64,000 nt of DNA, from positions 1,358,147 through 1,422,146 of the forward strand of contig NZ_CP011070.1 of the NCBI RefSeq assembly GCF_000956175.1. Reading direction: 5' to 3'. Origin of the DNA: Nitrosopumilus adriaticus (GTDB taxonomy: Archaea > Thermoproteota > Nitrososphaeria > Nitrososphaerales > Nitrosopumilaceae). The notes below the pieces were generated by a model. The model was not told the origin of the DNA. It made no database searches and worked only from the letters and a program-made list of their open reading frames with translations. Made by a program: the position numbers and the translations under genes. The number at the start of each line of letters is the position of its first letter. Position 1 is the stretch's first letter. This document shows, piece by piece, positions 53,025 through 61,804 of the stretch.

Positions 53025-54924
53025 GCATTAAAACCTCCCGTTTGTCAGCTTTTCCTTCAACGATTTTTTTAAGTGAATCATAAACTTCAGTACTAGTCAT
53101 GGCTCTACCAGAGTATTTTAAGATGAAGTAATCAATGTCACGACCTACATTTTGTTTGAATAGTTTTCCTAGTTGCCCAGAATGATTAGCTTCAACATCA
53201 ATTATTGTCTTGGCATCCTTGAGTAGTGATGTAACATAATCAGCTGGGAATGGATTCATCAGTTTGATTTGAACATACCCAATTGAGATTCCTTCTTTTT
53301 TTAGCATGTCAATAGCATCAAGAATAGGACCTTTGGCAGAACCCCATGAAATGATTGTGTGCTCTTCAACTCCAAATGACAGTGCTTGTTCTGATTGGGG
53401 GATCTCTTTTAGAATTAAATCTAGTCTAGACATTCTTTTATCCATCATTTTTACACGTAAAATTGGATCTTCTGTAATGTGACCAAATTCATCTGATTCA
53501 TCACCTGTATTCCAAAAGATTCCATTATCCATTCCAAGTCTAGAACGAGGAGAAATCCCATCATCAGTAAATGCAAAACGCCTATACTCACCTTCTATTT
53601 TTTCTAATAATTTACCTCGATTGATTGTAATTTTTGTAGGATCAAATCTTTTGCAAGTAATTACAGAGCTTGCATGGAATTTATCCATCATGTGAATTAC
53701 TGGAACTTGAAAGATATCTGCGTAATTAAAGACGTTGCCAGTATCGTAAAAGCTCTCCTCAATGTCACCTGACGCATAAACAATCTTTGGAAAATCTCCA
53801 TGGCCGGCATATACTGCAAAGAGTAAATCATCTTGACCATGTCTTGTTGGAAGTCCAGTTGAAGGGCCACTTCTTTGGTAATTTGTAATTACAATTGGAA
53901 CCTCATTCATTCCAGCCCACCCCAACATTTCAGTCATCAATGCAAATCCTGGACCAGATGTGCATGTTGCAGCACGTGTTCCAGTCAATGCAGCACCAAT
54001 TGTCATTCCCATAGCAGCGATTTCATCTTCGCATTGAATTACTGCAGTTGAGCCCGGTCTAGCACCGCTTACCTCAACAATTTCATTTGTTTCAAGAAAT
54101 ACTGATTCATCAGAAGCCGGTGTAATTGGATAGTAAGGTTGCATTCTACAACCACATGCCATCTTACCTAATGCAGTTCCTTGAAATCCTTGAACTAAAA
54201 TTGTGTCAGGTTCTTTTTCAGTGCCAGGAAGTAAGTGATTAAATGGTTCAAACTTTGCTGCTGCATAATTGTACGAGTAGGTTGCAGTTTCTTGATTAAT
54301 TTTTGCAATCTCTGCTTTTTTTGCAAAGATATCTCCAATAGTTTTATTCAGTGAATCAGGAGGCATCTTTACCAATCCCAAAGACAGTGCAACACCAATC
54401 ACATTAAACATTCTAACTAATCCTTTCAGTCTAGGATTTTCTAATTCTTCTGCAAGTGTAGTTAAAATTGATTTGAAAGAAACTGGATAAAGTGTAACTC
54501 CTTTTTCTTTTGCAATCTCTAAAACTCCTGCAATTGTAAATGGTTTATTTTTTGATTCTAATTCTTTGTGCAATCTTTCTTTGAACGGTCCATCAAGTGT
54601 GTTAACATCATCAGTTTTTGATTTTTCTAGATCAGAATCATAAATTATCCCACCGCCAGAAACTACTTCATCATAATGACGAAAGATGGTTTCAGCATCA
54701 AAAGATACCATTAGGGTCACATCATTTATGTTAGAATTAATTTTCTTATCACAGATTCGAACTGTAAAGTAACTATGCTCACCTTTAATGTTAGAATAAA
54801 ACTCTCTTTTACCAAATATCTGGTATCCCATCTCAGCGCAAACTTTGGAGAAGATATTAGCACCAGACTCTACGCCACTGCCTTGTGGACCACCTATCAA
54901 CCAGGTAAAATCAGCTGTGCTCAC
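53014..54924 (-). CDS. 2-oxoacid:ferredoxin oxidoreductase subunit alpha (gamma-alpha fusion)
   Basis: A 636-aa fused gamma-alpha subunit of the two-gene archaeal type. The first ~190 residues are the gamma domain ([21 protein letters not shown]); then the alpha part with [51 protein letters not shown] and a C-terminal domain II. The YPITP motif is the usual CoA/substrate-binding segment. GTG start 54922-54924. It may feed 2-oxoglutarate or pyruvate into the TCA cycle. Confidence 0.94.
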   Translation of the reverse strand: MSTADFTWLIGGPQGSGVESGANIFSKVCAEMGYQIFGKREFYSNIKGEHSYFTVRICDKKINSNINDVTLMVSFDAETIFRHYDEVVSGGGIIYDSDLEKSKTDDVNTLDGPFKERLHKELESKNKPFTIAGVLEIAKEKGVTLYPVSFKSILTTLAEELENPRLKGLVRMFNVIGVALSLGLVKMPPDSLNKTIGDIFAKKAEIAKINQETATYSYNYAAAKFEPFNHLLPGTEKEPDTILVQGFQGTALGKMACGCRMQPYYPITPASDESVFLETNEIVEVSGARPGSTAVIQCEDEIAAMGMTIGAALTGTRAATCTSGPGFALMTEMLGWAGMNEVPIVITNYQRSGPSTGLPTRHGQDDLLFAVYAGHGDFPKIVYASGDIEESFYDTGNVFNYADIFQVPVIHMMDKFHASSVITCKRFDPTKITINRGKLLEKIEGEYRRFAFTDDGISPRSRLGMDNGIFWNTGDESDEFGHITEDPILRVKMMDKRMSRLDLILKEIPQSEQALSFGVEEHTIISWGSAKGPILDAIDMLKKEGISIGYVQIKLMNPFPADYVTSLLKDAKTIIDVEANHSGQLGKLFKQNVGRDIDYFILKYSGRAMTSTEVYDSLKKIVEGKADKREVLMHGA

Positions 54925-54973
54925 AGTAAATTACCCCATCTTTTCAGTATAATATTCTGTATTATCAAAATGA

Positions 54974-55123
54974 TCAACCCCCAGTAGCTGCATCAAACAA
55001 TGCACATTCGCATTTATCGCGTTCTCCACAATAAGGACATACACACCCACATTTGTCAATAGAATTACCACACTCTACACAAATGGCAAAATCTTCCTCT
55101 TCTTCTTCTGCTTTAGAAGACAT
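54974..55123 (-). CDS. 49-aa zinc-ribbon microprotein
   Basis: A small protein with an acidic N-terminus (KAEEEEEDF) and Cys pairs CVEC, CGCVC, CPYC, CEC: two zinc sites. A TATA-like CATTTATACG lies ~27 nt before the ATG. It sits just upstream of the oxidoreductase gene on the same strand, 49 bp away. The fold resembles a rubrerythrin-like or zinc-ribbon module; function unknown. Confidence 0.68.
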   Translation of the reverse strand: MSSKAEEEEEDFAICVECGNSIDKCGCVCPYCGERDKCECALFDAATGG

Positions 55124-55175
55124 GAGTCATTTAGAAAGAAATCGTATAAATGGTTTGAGATGAATCTCAAGACTG

Positions 55176-56144
55176 ATGAAAAATAAGGTCTTCCTTACGA
55201 GAACTTTGCATGGTTTTGCTTTAAAGGAATTAAAGAAAAGATATCAGGTAGAAGTTCATTCTGGAAAAATTCCGATTCCTCAAACAAAGCTTCGATCAAA
55301 AATAAAAGAAGCAGATGGACTGATTTGCTTTCCATATGATAAAATCAGTAAAGAGACTATTGATTTAGCAAAGAATCTAAAAGTGATCAGTACCTATAGC
55401 GTAGGCTTTGATCATATTGATGTCAGTTATGCCAAGAAAAAGAAAATTCGTGTCGGATACACACCAGAAGTACTAACTGATGCAACAGCAGATTTGGCAT
55501 TTACTTTATTGCTAGATGTATTAAGACGAGTTTCTGAAGGCGATAGAATAATCCGTGGAGGTAAATGGAAAGTAATCTACGGGGCACATGATTATGTTGG
55601 AGTAGATTTACAAGGAAAGACTCTCGGTATTTTAGGCTTGGGGAGAATCGGGAAAACTCTCGCAAAACGAGCAAAAGCATTTGACATGAAAATTATTTAT
55701 CACAACAGAAATCGCATCTCAAAATCCAAAGAAAAAACATTGGGGACAAAATATGTCTCTTTTGAAAAATTAATCACACAGAGCGATGTAATATCAATTC
55801 ATGTTCCACACACAAAGGAGACAAATCACTTGTTTAACATGAAAGTTTTTAGAAAAATGAAAAAATCTGCATTTTTAATCAACACTGCAAGAGGAAAAAT
55901 TGTAAATGAAAAAGAACTTGCAGTAGCGCTCAAGAAAAATATCATTGCAGGTGCAGGACTAGATGTTTTTGAAGAAGAGCCAATGAATCCAAAAAATCCA
56001 TTAATGAAATTACAAAATGTTGCCCTTGCACCACACATTGGCAGTTCAACTAAAGAAACTAGGGCCAAAATGGCTCAAATTACTGTCAAAAATCTGAATC
56101 TAGGAATGAATGGAAAAAAGCCGATCTATTCAGTAGGATACTGA
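55176..56144 (+). CDS. D-isomer-specific 2-hydroxyacid dehydrogenase (glyoxylate/hydroxypyruvate reductase-like)
   Basis: A 322-aa NAD(P)-dependent dehydrogenase: Rossmann GKTLGILGLGRIGKTLAKRAKAF, catalytic Arg in NTARGKIVNE, Glu in GAGLDVFEEEP, and His in APHIGSST. It reduces a 2-oxoacid such as glyoxylate or hydroxypyruvate. Its position beside the 2-oxoacid oxidoreductase and the L-2-hydroxyglutarate oxidase hints at related substrates. Exact specificity cannot be read from sequence. Confidence 0.93.
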   Translation: MKNKVFLTRTLHGFALKELKKRYQVEVHSGKIPIPQTKLRSKIKEADGLICFPYDKISKETIDLAKNLKVISTYSVGFDHIDVSYAKKKKIRVGYTPEVLTDATADLAFTLLLDVLRRVSEGDRIIRGGKWKVIYGAHDYVGVDLQGKTLGILGLGRIGKTLAKRAKAFDMKIIYHNRNRISKSKEKTLGTKYVSFEKLITQSDVISIHVPHTKETNHLFNMKVFRKMKKSAFLINTARGKIVNEKELAVALKKNIIAGAGLDVFEEEPMNPKNPLMKLQNVALAPHIGSSTKETRAKMAQITVKNLNLGMNGKKPIYSVGY

Positions 56145-56213
56145 TTTTTACGCTTGAGTGATCATCTAAAACAATGTGCGGTTTTTATATTCAAATCATG
56201 ACATAATATTAGA

Positions 56214-56300
56214 TTGAAAAAATTCAAACATACTAATGAAGAATTAGAATTAGCTAAATTACAATCTGAGAAAGAAAAGAAGAAAAAAGAATCAGAATAG
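56214..56300 (+). CDS. 28-aa basic helical microprotein (candidate)
   Basis: A frame from TTG 56214 to TAG 56300 encoding a lysine/glutamate-rich helix. A TATA-like TTTTTATAT (56182-56190) sits at the leaderless distance of ~27 nt, and an intrinsic-terminator-like hairpin follows 10 bp after the stop. The transcript boundaries are good; whether it is translated or is a small RNA is open. Confidence 0.4.
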   Translation: MKKFKHTNEELELAKLQSEKEKKKKESE

Positions 56301-56310
56301 TATTTTTTCT

Positions 56311-56339
56311 CCTTGTCTTTTTCAGACAAGGTTTTTTTT
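56311..56339 (+). terminator. intrinsic-terminator-like hairpin
   Basis: CCTTGTCT (56311-56318) and AGACAAGG (56324-56331) form a perfect 8-bp stem with loop TTTTC, followed by eight T residues. Archaea terminate mostly at U-tracts, so the stem is notable. It ends the small transcript starting near 56214 and abuts the 3' end of the gene at 56338-56715. Confidence 0.78.
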
Positions 56340-56715
56340 AAAATTTAATTTTGGACGAGAATTTTTGGTTTAGTGCATCATATGCGTTTTTTCTTGCAGG
56401 AATTAGTTCTTTAGACTCATCATACATTTTTGTAAAAAATGCAGCTAAAACACGTTCTCCATGTTCATCAAAGAACTGCACACTAAAACTAGTTCGTTCA
56501 GGATTTACTTGCTGAATAAATTCTGCAGATTTTATTATTTTAGAATTTACATGCATGTGAGCAGGGCCATCATTGTCTCCAATAGTAATCCATTTGTCTT
56601 TTTGTCTAATACCAAGTGAATTACTTCGAGTTTCACTTGTGGCACCATTATTTTTTACAATCAGTAAAACATCATCATTTGCAACTATATCAGACAATAA
56701 ATCAAAAAGCATCAT
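56338..56715 (-). CDS. hypothetical protein (ChuX/HutX-like pattern, weak)
   Basis: A 125-aa protein with a beta-rich core: DDVLLIVKNNGATSETR and GPAHMHVNSKIIKSAEFIQQ ... FFDEHGERVLAAFFTKMY. The H-x-H followed by strands recalls heme-utilisation ChuX/HutX-type folds, but similarity is weak and from memory. No export signal. Possibly a heme- or tetrapyrrole-binding protein. Two ATGs at 56715 and 56712. Confidence 0.68.
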   Translation of the reverse strand: MMLFDLLSDIVANDDVLLIVKNNGATSETRSNSLGIRQKDKWITIGDNDGPAHMHVNSKIIKSAEFIQQVNPERTSFSVQFFDEHGERVLAAFFTKMYDESKELIPARKNAYDALNQKFSSKIKF

Positions 56716-56738
56716 AATCTATTCAAAACAAAATTATT

Positions 56739-57020
56739 TCAATTTTTAGAAGGTTTCATGTCAATTTGAACAAAATCGTCTGAATCGCCATGTATGCAAT
56801 CAGTTCCAACTGCTTTTACAGGTGAAAAGATAATTTTGCCATCAAGGATTTTTCCTTCATTTTGAAGCATACCGATTTTGCCTGAAACTATATGCTTGTG
56901 TTTTTGGCATGTGACTCCAAACATGTATTCATCTTGATCTGCGACAATAGATACAATAAATTCTGGTGGATTAACGCATTGTTTTCCCTCTTCCATTACT
57001 GAGCATCTATCAGGTAACAC
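56739..57020 (-). CDS. hypothetical Cys/His protein
   Basis: A 93-aa protein from GTG 57018-57020. Cys6, Cys15, Cys38 and His residues (VTCQKHKH) suggest a zinc site; the pattern EEGKQCVNPPEF ... VTCQKHK resembles small zinc-binding proteins. No domain recognised. It is separated by 23 bp from the next gene on its strand and may be co-transcribed with it. Confidence 0.68.
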   Translation of the reverse strand: MLPDRCSVMEEGKQCVNPPEFIVSIVADQDEYMFGVTCQKHKHIVSGKIGMLQNEGKILDGKIIFSPVKAVGTDCIHGDSDDFVQIDMKPSKN

Positions 57021-57106
57021 AAGTTTAATTGAAATTTTATTGGATATTAATCTTAATTATCATAGATTCGATTTATTATTGAGAAAAATGTATCAAATTA
57101 TGGTCA

Positions 57107-58417
57107 ATGGCACATAACTTTGATGTAGTAATTATCGGTGGCGGTATTCTTGGAACATCTATCTCATATTTTCTATCACATCTAAACAAATCAAAAAAAA
57201 TTGTAGTAATTGAGCAAGAGCATAATGTAGCATTTCATACCAGTGGGAGAAACACCGGGAAAGTTCATGCACCATATTTGTACAATCCTGAAAAGAAGAA
57301 ATTGTTCGCAAAAGCTGCTTTTCATGGATTTGAGATGTGGGAGGAATATTCTAAATTAAGAAATTTGCCTTTCAAAAAAGATGGAGTGATAGAAGTTGCT
57401 TTGGATAAAAAAGGTAACTCAGTTCTTGAGAAATATCTAAAGTGGGGTAAACAAAACGGGTTAGAAGATAAAGATATCAAACTAATGAATAGTGCAGAGT
57501 TAAAAAAAATAGAACCAGAAATAAAATGTGAGTCGGCACTATATGTTTACAAAGATGGATCAACTGACTATTCAATATTCACAGACTCTGTAATGAAAGA
57601 CAGTGAAGCTAGTGGAACCAAATTCATTTTAGACACAAAGGTAACAAAAATCAAAAAAGAAAATGGAAAATGGAAGATCACACTAGATGGCGAGTATGAA
57701 ATATTTGCAAAATTTCTAATTAATGCTGCAGGAGGGGAGGCAATAAACATAGCACATGATGCAGGACTAGCAGAAAAACTCACCGATGTTCATTTTAGAG
57801 GAGAATATTGGAGAGCCCCAAAAGAATACAACAACTTGACTAAAACAAGTGTGTACTCTGTTCCAGAATTTCCAGACTATCCATTTTTAGATCCTCACTG
57901 GATAATCAGAGTTGATGGAAGTTGTGAGATTGGTCCAAATGCAGTTCCTGTGTTTAGTCCATACGGATACAATAAAACAGAAAACATCAAGGAGTTTATT
58001 CCAAAGATGCTGGAGATGCTAGGTTCTGGTGCAAGAAAAGCAATTTTTGACAAACAATTCCAAGAGTTGGCAATGAATGAGATTCAATCATCAATGTCAA
58101 AATCAGCAATGATTGATAGAGTGAAAAGATTTCTACCAAAGATCGATGCCGATAGGATAACAGAAAAAGGGACTGCAGGGATTAGATCATCAGTAATCGA
58201 TGAGAATGGAAAATTTGTGCCAGATGTAATTCTAATTGATGATGATACATCATTTCATATTCTAAATTATAATTCACCGGGAGCAACCGGAGCATTGCCA
58301 TTTGCATCACATATCATTAGTCATCTAAATAAGAATGGGTTATTCCAGAGTGAAGATCTTGATGCCCAATGTGGCCCATGGAAATTTTCTGAGATTATTG
58401 AGAAATTAGAGAGATAG
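57107..58417 (+). CDS. lhgO: L-2-hydroxyglutarate oxidase (FAD-dependent)
   Basis: A 436-aa FAD oxidoreductase: VVIIGGGILGTSISYFLS dinucleotide motif, EQEHNVAFHTSGRNTGKVHAPYLYNP as in LhgO, and GTAGIRSSVIDENGKFV ... NSPGATGALPFA at the C-terminus. LhgO oxidises L-2-hydroxyglutarate to 2-oxoglutarate, a metabolite-repair step. Nearby 2-oxoacid:ferredoxin oxidoreductase could produce or use the product. Confidence 0.92.
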   Translation: MAHNFDVVIIGGGILGTSISYFLSHLNKSKKIVVIEQEHNVAFHTSGRNTGKVHAPYLYNPEKKKLFAKAAFHGFEMWEEYSKLRNLPFKKDGVIEVALDKKGNSVLEKYLKWGKQNGLEDKDIKLMNSAELKKIEPEIKCESALYVYKDGSTDYSIFTDSVMKDSEASGTKFILDTKVTKIKKENGKWKITLDGEYEIFAKFLINAAGGEAINIAHDAGLAEKLTDVHFRGEYWRAPKEYNNLTKTSVYSVPEFPDYPFLDPHWIIRVDGSCEIGPNAVPVFSPYGYNKTENIKEFIPKMLEMLGSGARKAIFDKQFQELAMNEIQSSMSKSAMIDRVKRFLPKIDADRITEKGTAGIRSSVIDENGKFVPDVILIDDDTSFHILNYNSPGATGALPFASHIISHLNKNGLFQSEDLDAQCGPWKFSEIIEKLER

Positions 58418-58532
58418 TCAAAACTTTATCAAACTTTTAGTTAAACATATAGAATCATCATTATTTTGGATGATTATATGTAAATCAAATAATTTAATAC
58501 TTGAATAACAAGAACAATACTTAGAATATACA

Positions 58533-58976
58533 ATGTCAAAGATTTTCAAAAATATAGCAGTTGCAATTATCACTCCTACCCACACAAAAAAATCATTTGA
58601 TGTAGGACTAGAGCTAGCAAAAAAAATCGGTTCGGATTTAACAATCATTGAATGCATGTATAAAATTCAACCAAAGTTGTATTTTTTTGAAACAAAATCA
58701 GATAAAAAAGTCGCTCAACAGCAGATTTCCAAATTAAAGGCAGAATTAGAAAAATGGAAAAAAATTGCCAAAGAGCAAGGGATTAACGTTAAAACAAAAT
58801 TTGCGTTAACTGATTCTATTTCACATTGGGTTATTGATTATGTCAAGGTTAACAAAATTGATCTCTTAATTGTAGACTATCCAAAACTATCCATGGTAGA
58901 AATGTCAATGTATGATGACATTATAAACACCATTCATCATGAATCTCATTGTCATCTTTTAACTACAAAGCCCTAA
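58533..58976 (+). CDS. universal stress protein (UspA family)
   Basis: A 147-aa UspA-like protein (FKNIAVAIITPTHTKKSFDVGLELAKKIGSDLTIIECMYK; VNKIDLLIVDYPKL). The usual ATP-binding G-x-x-G-x(9)-G-S/T is not obvious, and the end reads HESHCHLLTTKP, so it may be a non-ATP-binding member. Role in stress response is inferred from the family. Confidence 0.88.
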   Translation: MSKIFKNIAVAIITPTHTKKSFDVGLELAKKIGSDLTIIECMYKIQPKLYFFETKSDKKVAQQQISKLKAELEKWKKIAKEQGINVKTKFALTDSISHWVIDYVKVNKIDLLIVDYPKLSMVEMSMYDDIINTIHHESHCHLLTTKP

Positions 58977-59027
58977 CCAAGTCCAAATTTACAATTGTAT
59001 TTTAAGAACTTTGAAATATCTAAAATC

Positions 59028-60635
59028 ATGATTGAGAAGTGGATTTTAGGCATATGTGCCATTTTGTTTCTAGTTACATTTTCTCCTGCATATGCACAAC
59101 ATCATTCAGGGTCTTTAGCGCCACCAGTTGATTTTGACGGATTAAAAGTTTCATTAAGCACAATATTAACTCCTGTGGATTATTCATCTTCAGAAACCAA
59201 AAATCCAAACCTGTCAATCAGATTCTTTGATAGTGATACCAATACAAACATCAAAAGTGTGACATATCGTGTTCAAATTTTTCATGAAGACAATCTTGTT
59301 GCAAATGAATATTTTTTTGATGATGACGGTAAACTAGATTTAGAAATTAAACCAAAAACTGACTGTCAAGAAAAAGAACTTTGGAAATGTACAAAGTATT
59401 ACGGTGAAAAACACGCCATTGCAGGTGCCTACTATGCAAGAGGAGAGTCAATTCCAGTAATTCAAGGACCTGTTTTTGATAAAAGTGGGCAATACAATGT
59501 CAAAGTATCAATTGTCGGTGCAACAAATCCCAAGACAATGACAGTAAAAGATATTCTTTTTGATACTTTTGTAAGCATTCCACAGCAAGAAATATTTCAA
59601 ATTAAAACTGCAAATGCTCAAGAATTTCCCATAAAAATTAAATCATATGATAGTGAAATTTCCAATTTTAATTTTGATGAAACAACACCAAAGATATCAT
59701 ATGAATTACAGTTAAGTGACAAACATGTCCAACACCATGATGATCATACAAAGCAGTTGATCATCATGCAAAAAGATTTTCTGTCATTCAAGCAAGGATA
59801 TGATATCGAAGTATTTGTAGAAGGAGTGAAACTACAAAATGAATTAATTGAATTTGATAGTTCTGCACCGACTGAAAATATCATCAAGTTTAGTATTCCC
59901 AAAGAAGAACTTGTAACAGTAGAAAACAAACACAGTTCAGATCATTCATTAAAAGTAGAGATTGTATCAGGAGACGCAATAAATCTCCATAACATGGATT
60001 TTAATTTTGAGAATGATTTTTCTGCAAGTGTCTCATGGGATTCAAAGTTAGAGGCAGGTAAAAAAATTCCATTCATATTTTCGTTTTTTGATGAAAATAG
60101 AAACCCCGCAGAAAATATACTGTTTGCATATAGTATCATAGATTCATCAGGGAAGGAAATTTGGTCAAATATCGGTGATTCACAAGAGCATCTTGGAATT
60201 TTAGCCCAACACGGAGTAATTCAAGAATCAATTTTGATTCCAACTAATGACAAATACCAATTAAAATTAATTCTAACTGGTCAAAACTCACAAAATTTTG
60301 CAGAGTTTTTTACATCAAAATATGATTTTGAAATAACTCAGTCACCACAAGAAGAGGAATTTACCACACAAGTTCCCTCATGGATCAAAAATAATGCTGG
60401 TTGGTGGTCAGAAGGAATAGTAGGCGATCAAGAATTTGTTCAATCCATTCAATTTCTAATTAAAGAAAAAATTCTAAGTGTCACAGTAACAGAATCAGCA
60501 CCTACAGAAACTCAAGATATTCCAATTTGGGTAAAAAATAATGCTGGTTGGTGGTCAGAAGGTCTGATTTCTGAGAGAGATTTTGTGAAAGGGATTGAGT
60601 TTTTGATTAGTCAGGGAATAGTTAGAGTGAATTAA
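59028..60635 (+). CDS. secreted protein with two W-x-K-N-N-A-G-W-W repeats
   Basis: A 535-aa exported protein. ATG 59028 gives a good signal peptide (WILGICAILFLVTFSPAYA) and has TTGTATTTTAAG ~27 nt upstream; a longer TTG reading from 58995 does not. A His-rich stretch follows the signal (HHSG), then beta-rich domains, then two C-terminal copies (VPSWIKNNAGWWSEG ... FVQSIQFLIKE; IPIWVKNNAGWWSEG ... FVKGIEFLIS) of the motif seen at 21.2-21.5 kb. Surface location is inferred. Confidence 0.82.
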   Translation: MIEKWILGICAILFLVTFSPAYAQHHSGSLAPPVDFDGLKVSLSTILTPVDYSSSETKNPNLSIRFFDSDTNTNIKSVTYRVQIFHEDNLVANEYFFDDDGKLDLEIKPKTDCQEKELWKCTKYYGEKHAIAGAYYARGESIPVIQGPVFDKSGQYNVKVSIVGATNPKTMTVKDILFDTFVSIPQQEIFQIKTANAQEFPIKIKSYDSEISNFNFDETTPKISYELQLSDKHVQHHDDHTKQLIIMQKDFLSFKQGYDIEVFVEGVKLQNELIEFDSSAPTENIIKFSIPKEELVTVENKHSSDHSLKVEIVSGDAINLHNMDFNFENDFSASVSWDSKLEAGKKIPFIFSFFDENRNPAENILFAYSIIDSSGKEIWSNIGDSQEHLGILAQHGVIQESILIPTNDKYQLKLILTGQNSQNFAEFFTSKYDFEITQSPQEEEFTTQVPSWIKNNAGWWSEGIVGDQEFVQSIQFLIKEKILSVTVTESAPTETQDIPIWVKNNAGWWSEGLISERDFVKGIEFLISQGIVRVN

Positions 60636-60701
60636 CATTTTAAACCATAGCGGTAAATAGTTAAAAAATTAATTAAGAAAAAATAGAATGCAATATCAAA
60701 A

Positions 60702-61010
60702 TCATTTAGTGTTTGTAGCTTTCTTCAATGCTTTTTGATAATTTGCTTTCTTTTTGCGAGCAGATTTTTCTGCAGTTTTTAGAGCCTTCTTCATGCTTTT
60801 GATCTTGTTATCTGCTTGTTGAAGTTCTCTTTTTCTTTTGTTAGCTACTAGTTGAGCTCGTCTCTTTGCTTTACTTACTGTGCGTTTAACTTTTCTCACA
60901 GCTTTCTTGCCTTTTGTGACAGTTCTCTTTGCTTTGCTAGTAGTTTTTCTTACAGCCTTTTTGATTCTTCTAGTTGGTTTTCTTTTGGCTGTTCGTTTTC
61001 TTGCTGCCAT
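60702..61010 (-). CDS. very basic histone-H1-like protein
   Basis: A 102-aa protein, about half Lys/Arg, with Ala/Thr spacers (RKRTAKRKPTRRIKKAVRK; KGKKAVRKVKRTVSKAKRR) and a second, more helical half (LQQADNKIKSMKKALKTAEKS). It resembles eukaryotic H1 tails or bacterial H1-like proteins, and is likely to bind DNA or RNA. ATG 61008-61010 was used rather than the upstream in-frame Met. The neighbour at 61143 is also basic. Confidence 0.82.
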   Translation of the reverse strand: MAARKRTAKRKPTRRIKKAVRKTTSKAKRTVTKGKKAVRKVKRTVSKAKRRAQLVANKRKRELQQADNKIKSMKKALKTAEKSARKKKANYQKALKKATNTK

Positions 61011-61142
61011 GATTAATCCCAAAATAAAGTAAACTAAATAGCATGTACGTCAGAAATTTTTCAGGTCAACTCAAAGATTTTTACTATAAATTTAAAATTA
61101 TTTAGAAGATATTATTTTTAATTGATCGATATTTTTGTTAAA

Positions 61143-61445
61143 TTATAATTTTTCACATGTTCCACCAGATTTCTTCCAACTTTTTCCACCTTGGCTTTTA
61201 CATTGTGCCTTTGTTACTTTTCTTGCAATGACACCTTTACAATTTTTTTCAACATAACAAGTTCCCAGAGCTGTTTTAGTTGTAGTTTTTTTGTGTAAAA
61301 CTGGTTTTTTAGGAGTAATTTTTGTTTTTACTCTACCTAATGAAAGAGATGGAGATTTTTTAACAATACGTTTACGTTTAGAAATTAATGGTTTTTTTAT
61401 TTTTGGGACTTTGGGTTTTCTAATTACAGGCTTGCGTATTGACAC
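61143..61445 (-). CDS. basic protein with C-terminal Cys domain
   Basis: A 100-aa protein. The first ~60 residues are Lys/Pro-rich (PKVPKIKKPLISKRKRIVKK). The last 40 contain four cysteines in GTCYVEKNCKGVIARKVTKAQC...GGTCEKL, likely two disulfides or a zinc site. GTG start with TATA-like TTTATAG ~27 nt upstream. No family known to me. It could be a nucleic-acid-binding protein like its neighbour. Confidence 0.72.
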   Translation of the reverse strand: MSIRKPVIRKPKVPKIKKPLISKRKRIVKKSPSLSLGRVKTKITPKKPVLHKKTTTKTALGTCYVEKNCKGVIARKVTKAQCKSQGGKSWKKSGGTCEKL

Positions 61446-61643
61446 AAAATAAAATGGATAAATTACTATAAAACAATTTTATTAAAAATTCTTCAAAAAA
61501 ATATACTATCTAAATTTTCATACATTCTAGCATGTTGTAAAAAATATCCTAGTGTTTGATCGGTGATTTTGGTAAATTGTCTATTGCTTCCAATACGCAT
61601 CAATTACAGAGCAAAATAGTAGAATTTAGAATAAAATAGATGG

Positions 61644-61742
61644 CGCCGGGAGGGAGATTTGAACTCCCGTTCCCTTGCGAGAACGCGCTTTATGGTTTAA
61701 CAATTTCCAGGCGCGCGCCCTACCAGGCTAGGCGACCCCGGC
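61644..61742 (-). tRNA. tRNA-Ser (GGA) with intron
   Basis: On the minus strand the acceptor GCCGGGG pairs with TCCCGGC, anticodon stem CGCGC/GCGCG encloses loop CTGGAAA (anticodon GGA), a long variable arm (TTCTCGCAAGGGAA) marks a type II serine tRNA, and the T-arm is GGGAG-TTCAAAT-CTCCC. The loop is interrupted by 15 nt (61690-61704), giving an 84-nt mature tRNA. CCA is encoded at 61641-61643. Confidence 0.93.
61690..61704 (-). other. tRNA intron (15 nt, position 37/38)
   Basis: ATTGTTAAACCATAA lies between nucleotides 37 and 38 of the anticodon loop, the canonical archaeal site. Its CCA is complementary to TGG in the loop, compatible with a bulge-helix-bulge splice structure. The exact ends are ambiguous by one A. 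Confidence 0.8.
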
Positions 61743-61804
61743 ACAAGTCTAACGACAAGGGTACTCGGTAAAATGCGATTATAAATTATGTTACTTTTGA
61801 AATC

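Noticed and set aside
61446-61640. Intergenic region between the basic Cys protein and tRNA-Ser
   Set aside because: Beyond the TATA-like box for the basic protein I found no gene, repeat or RNA that I can support.
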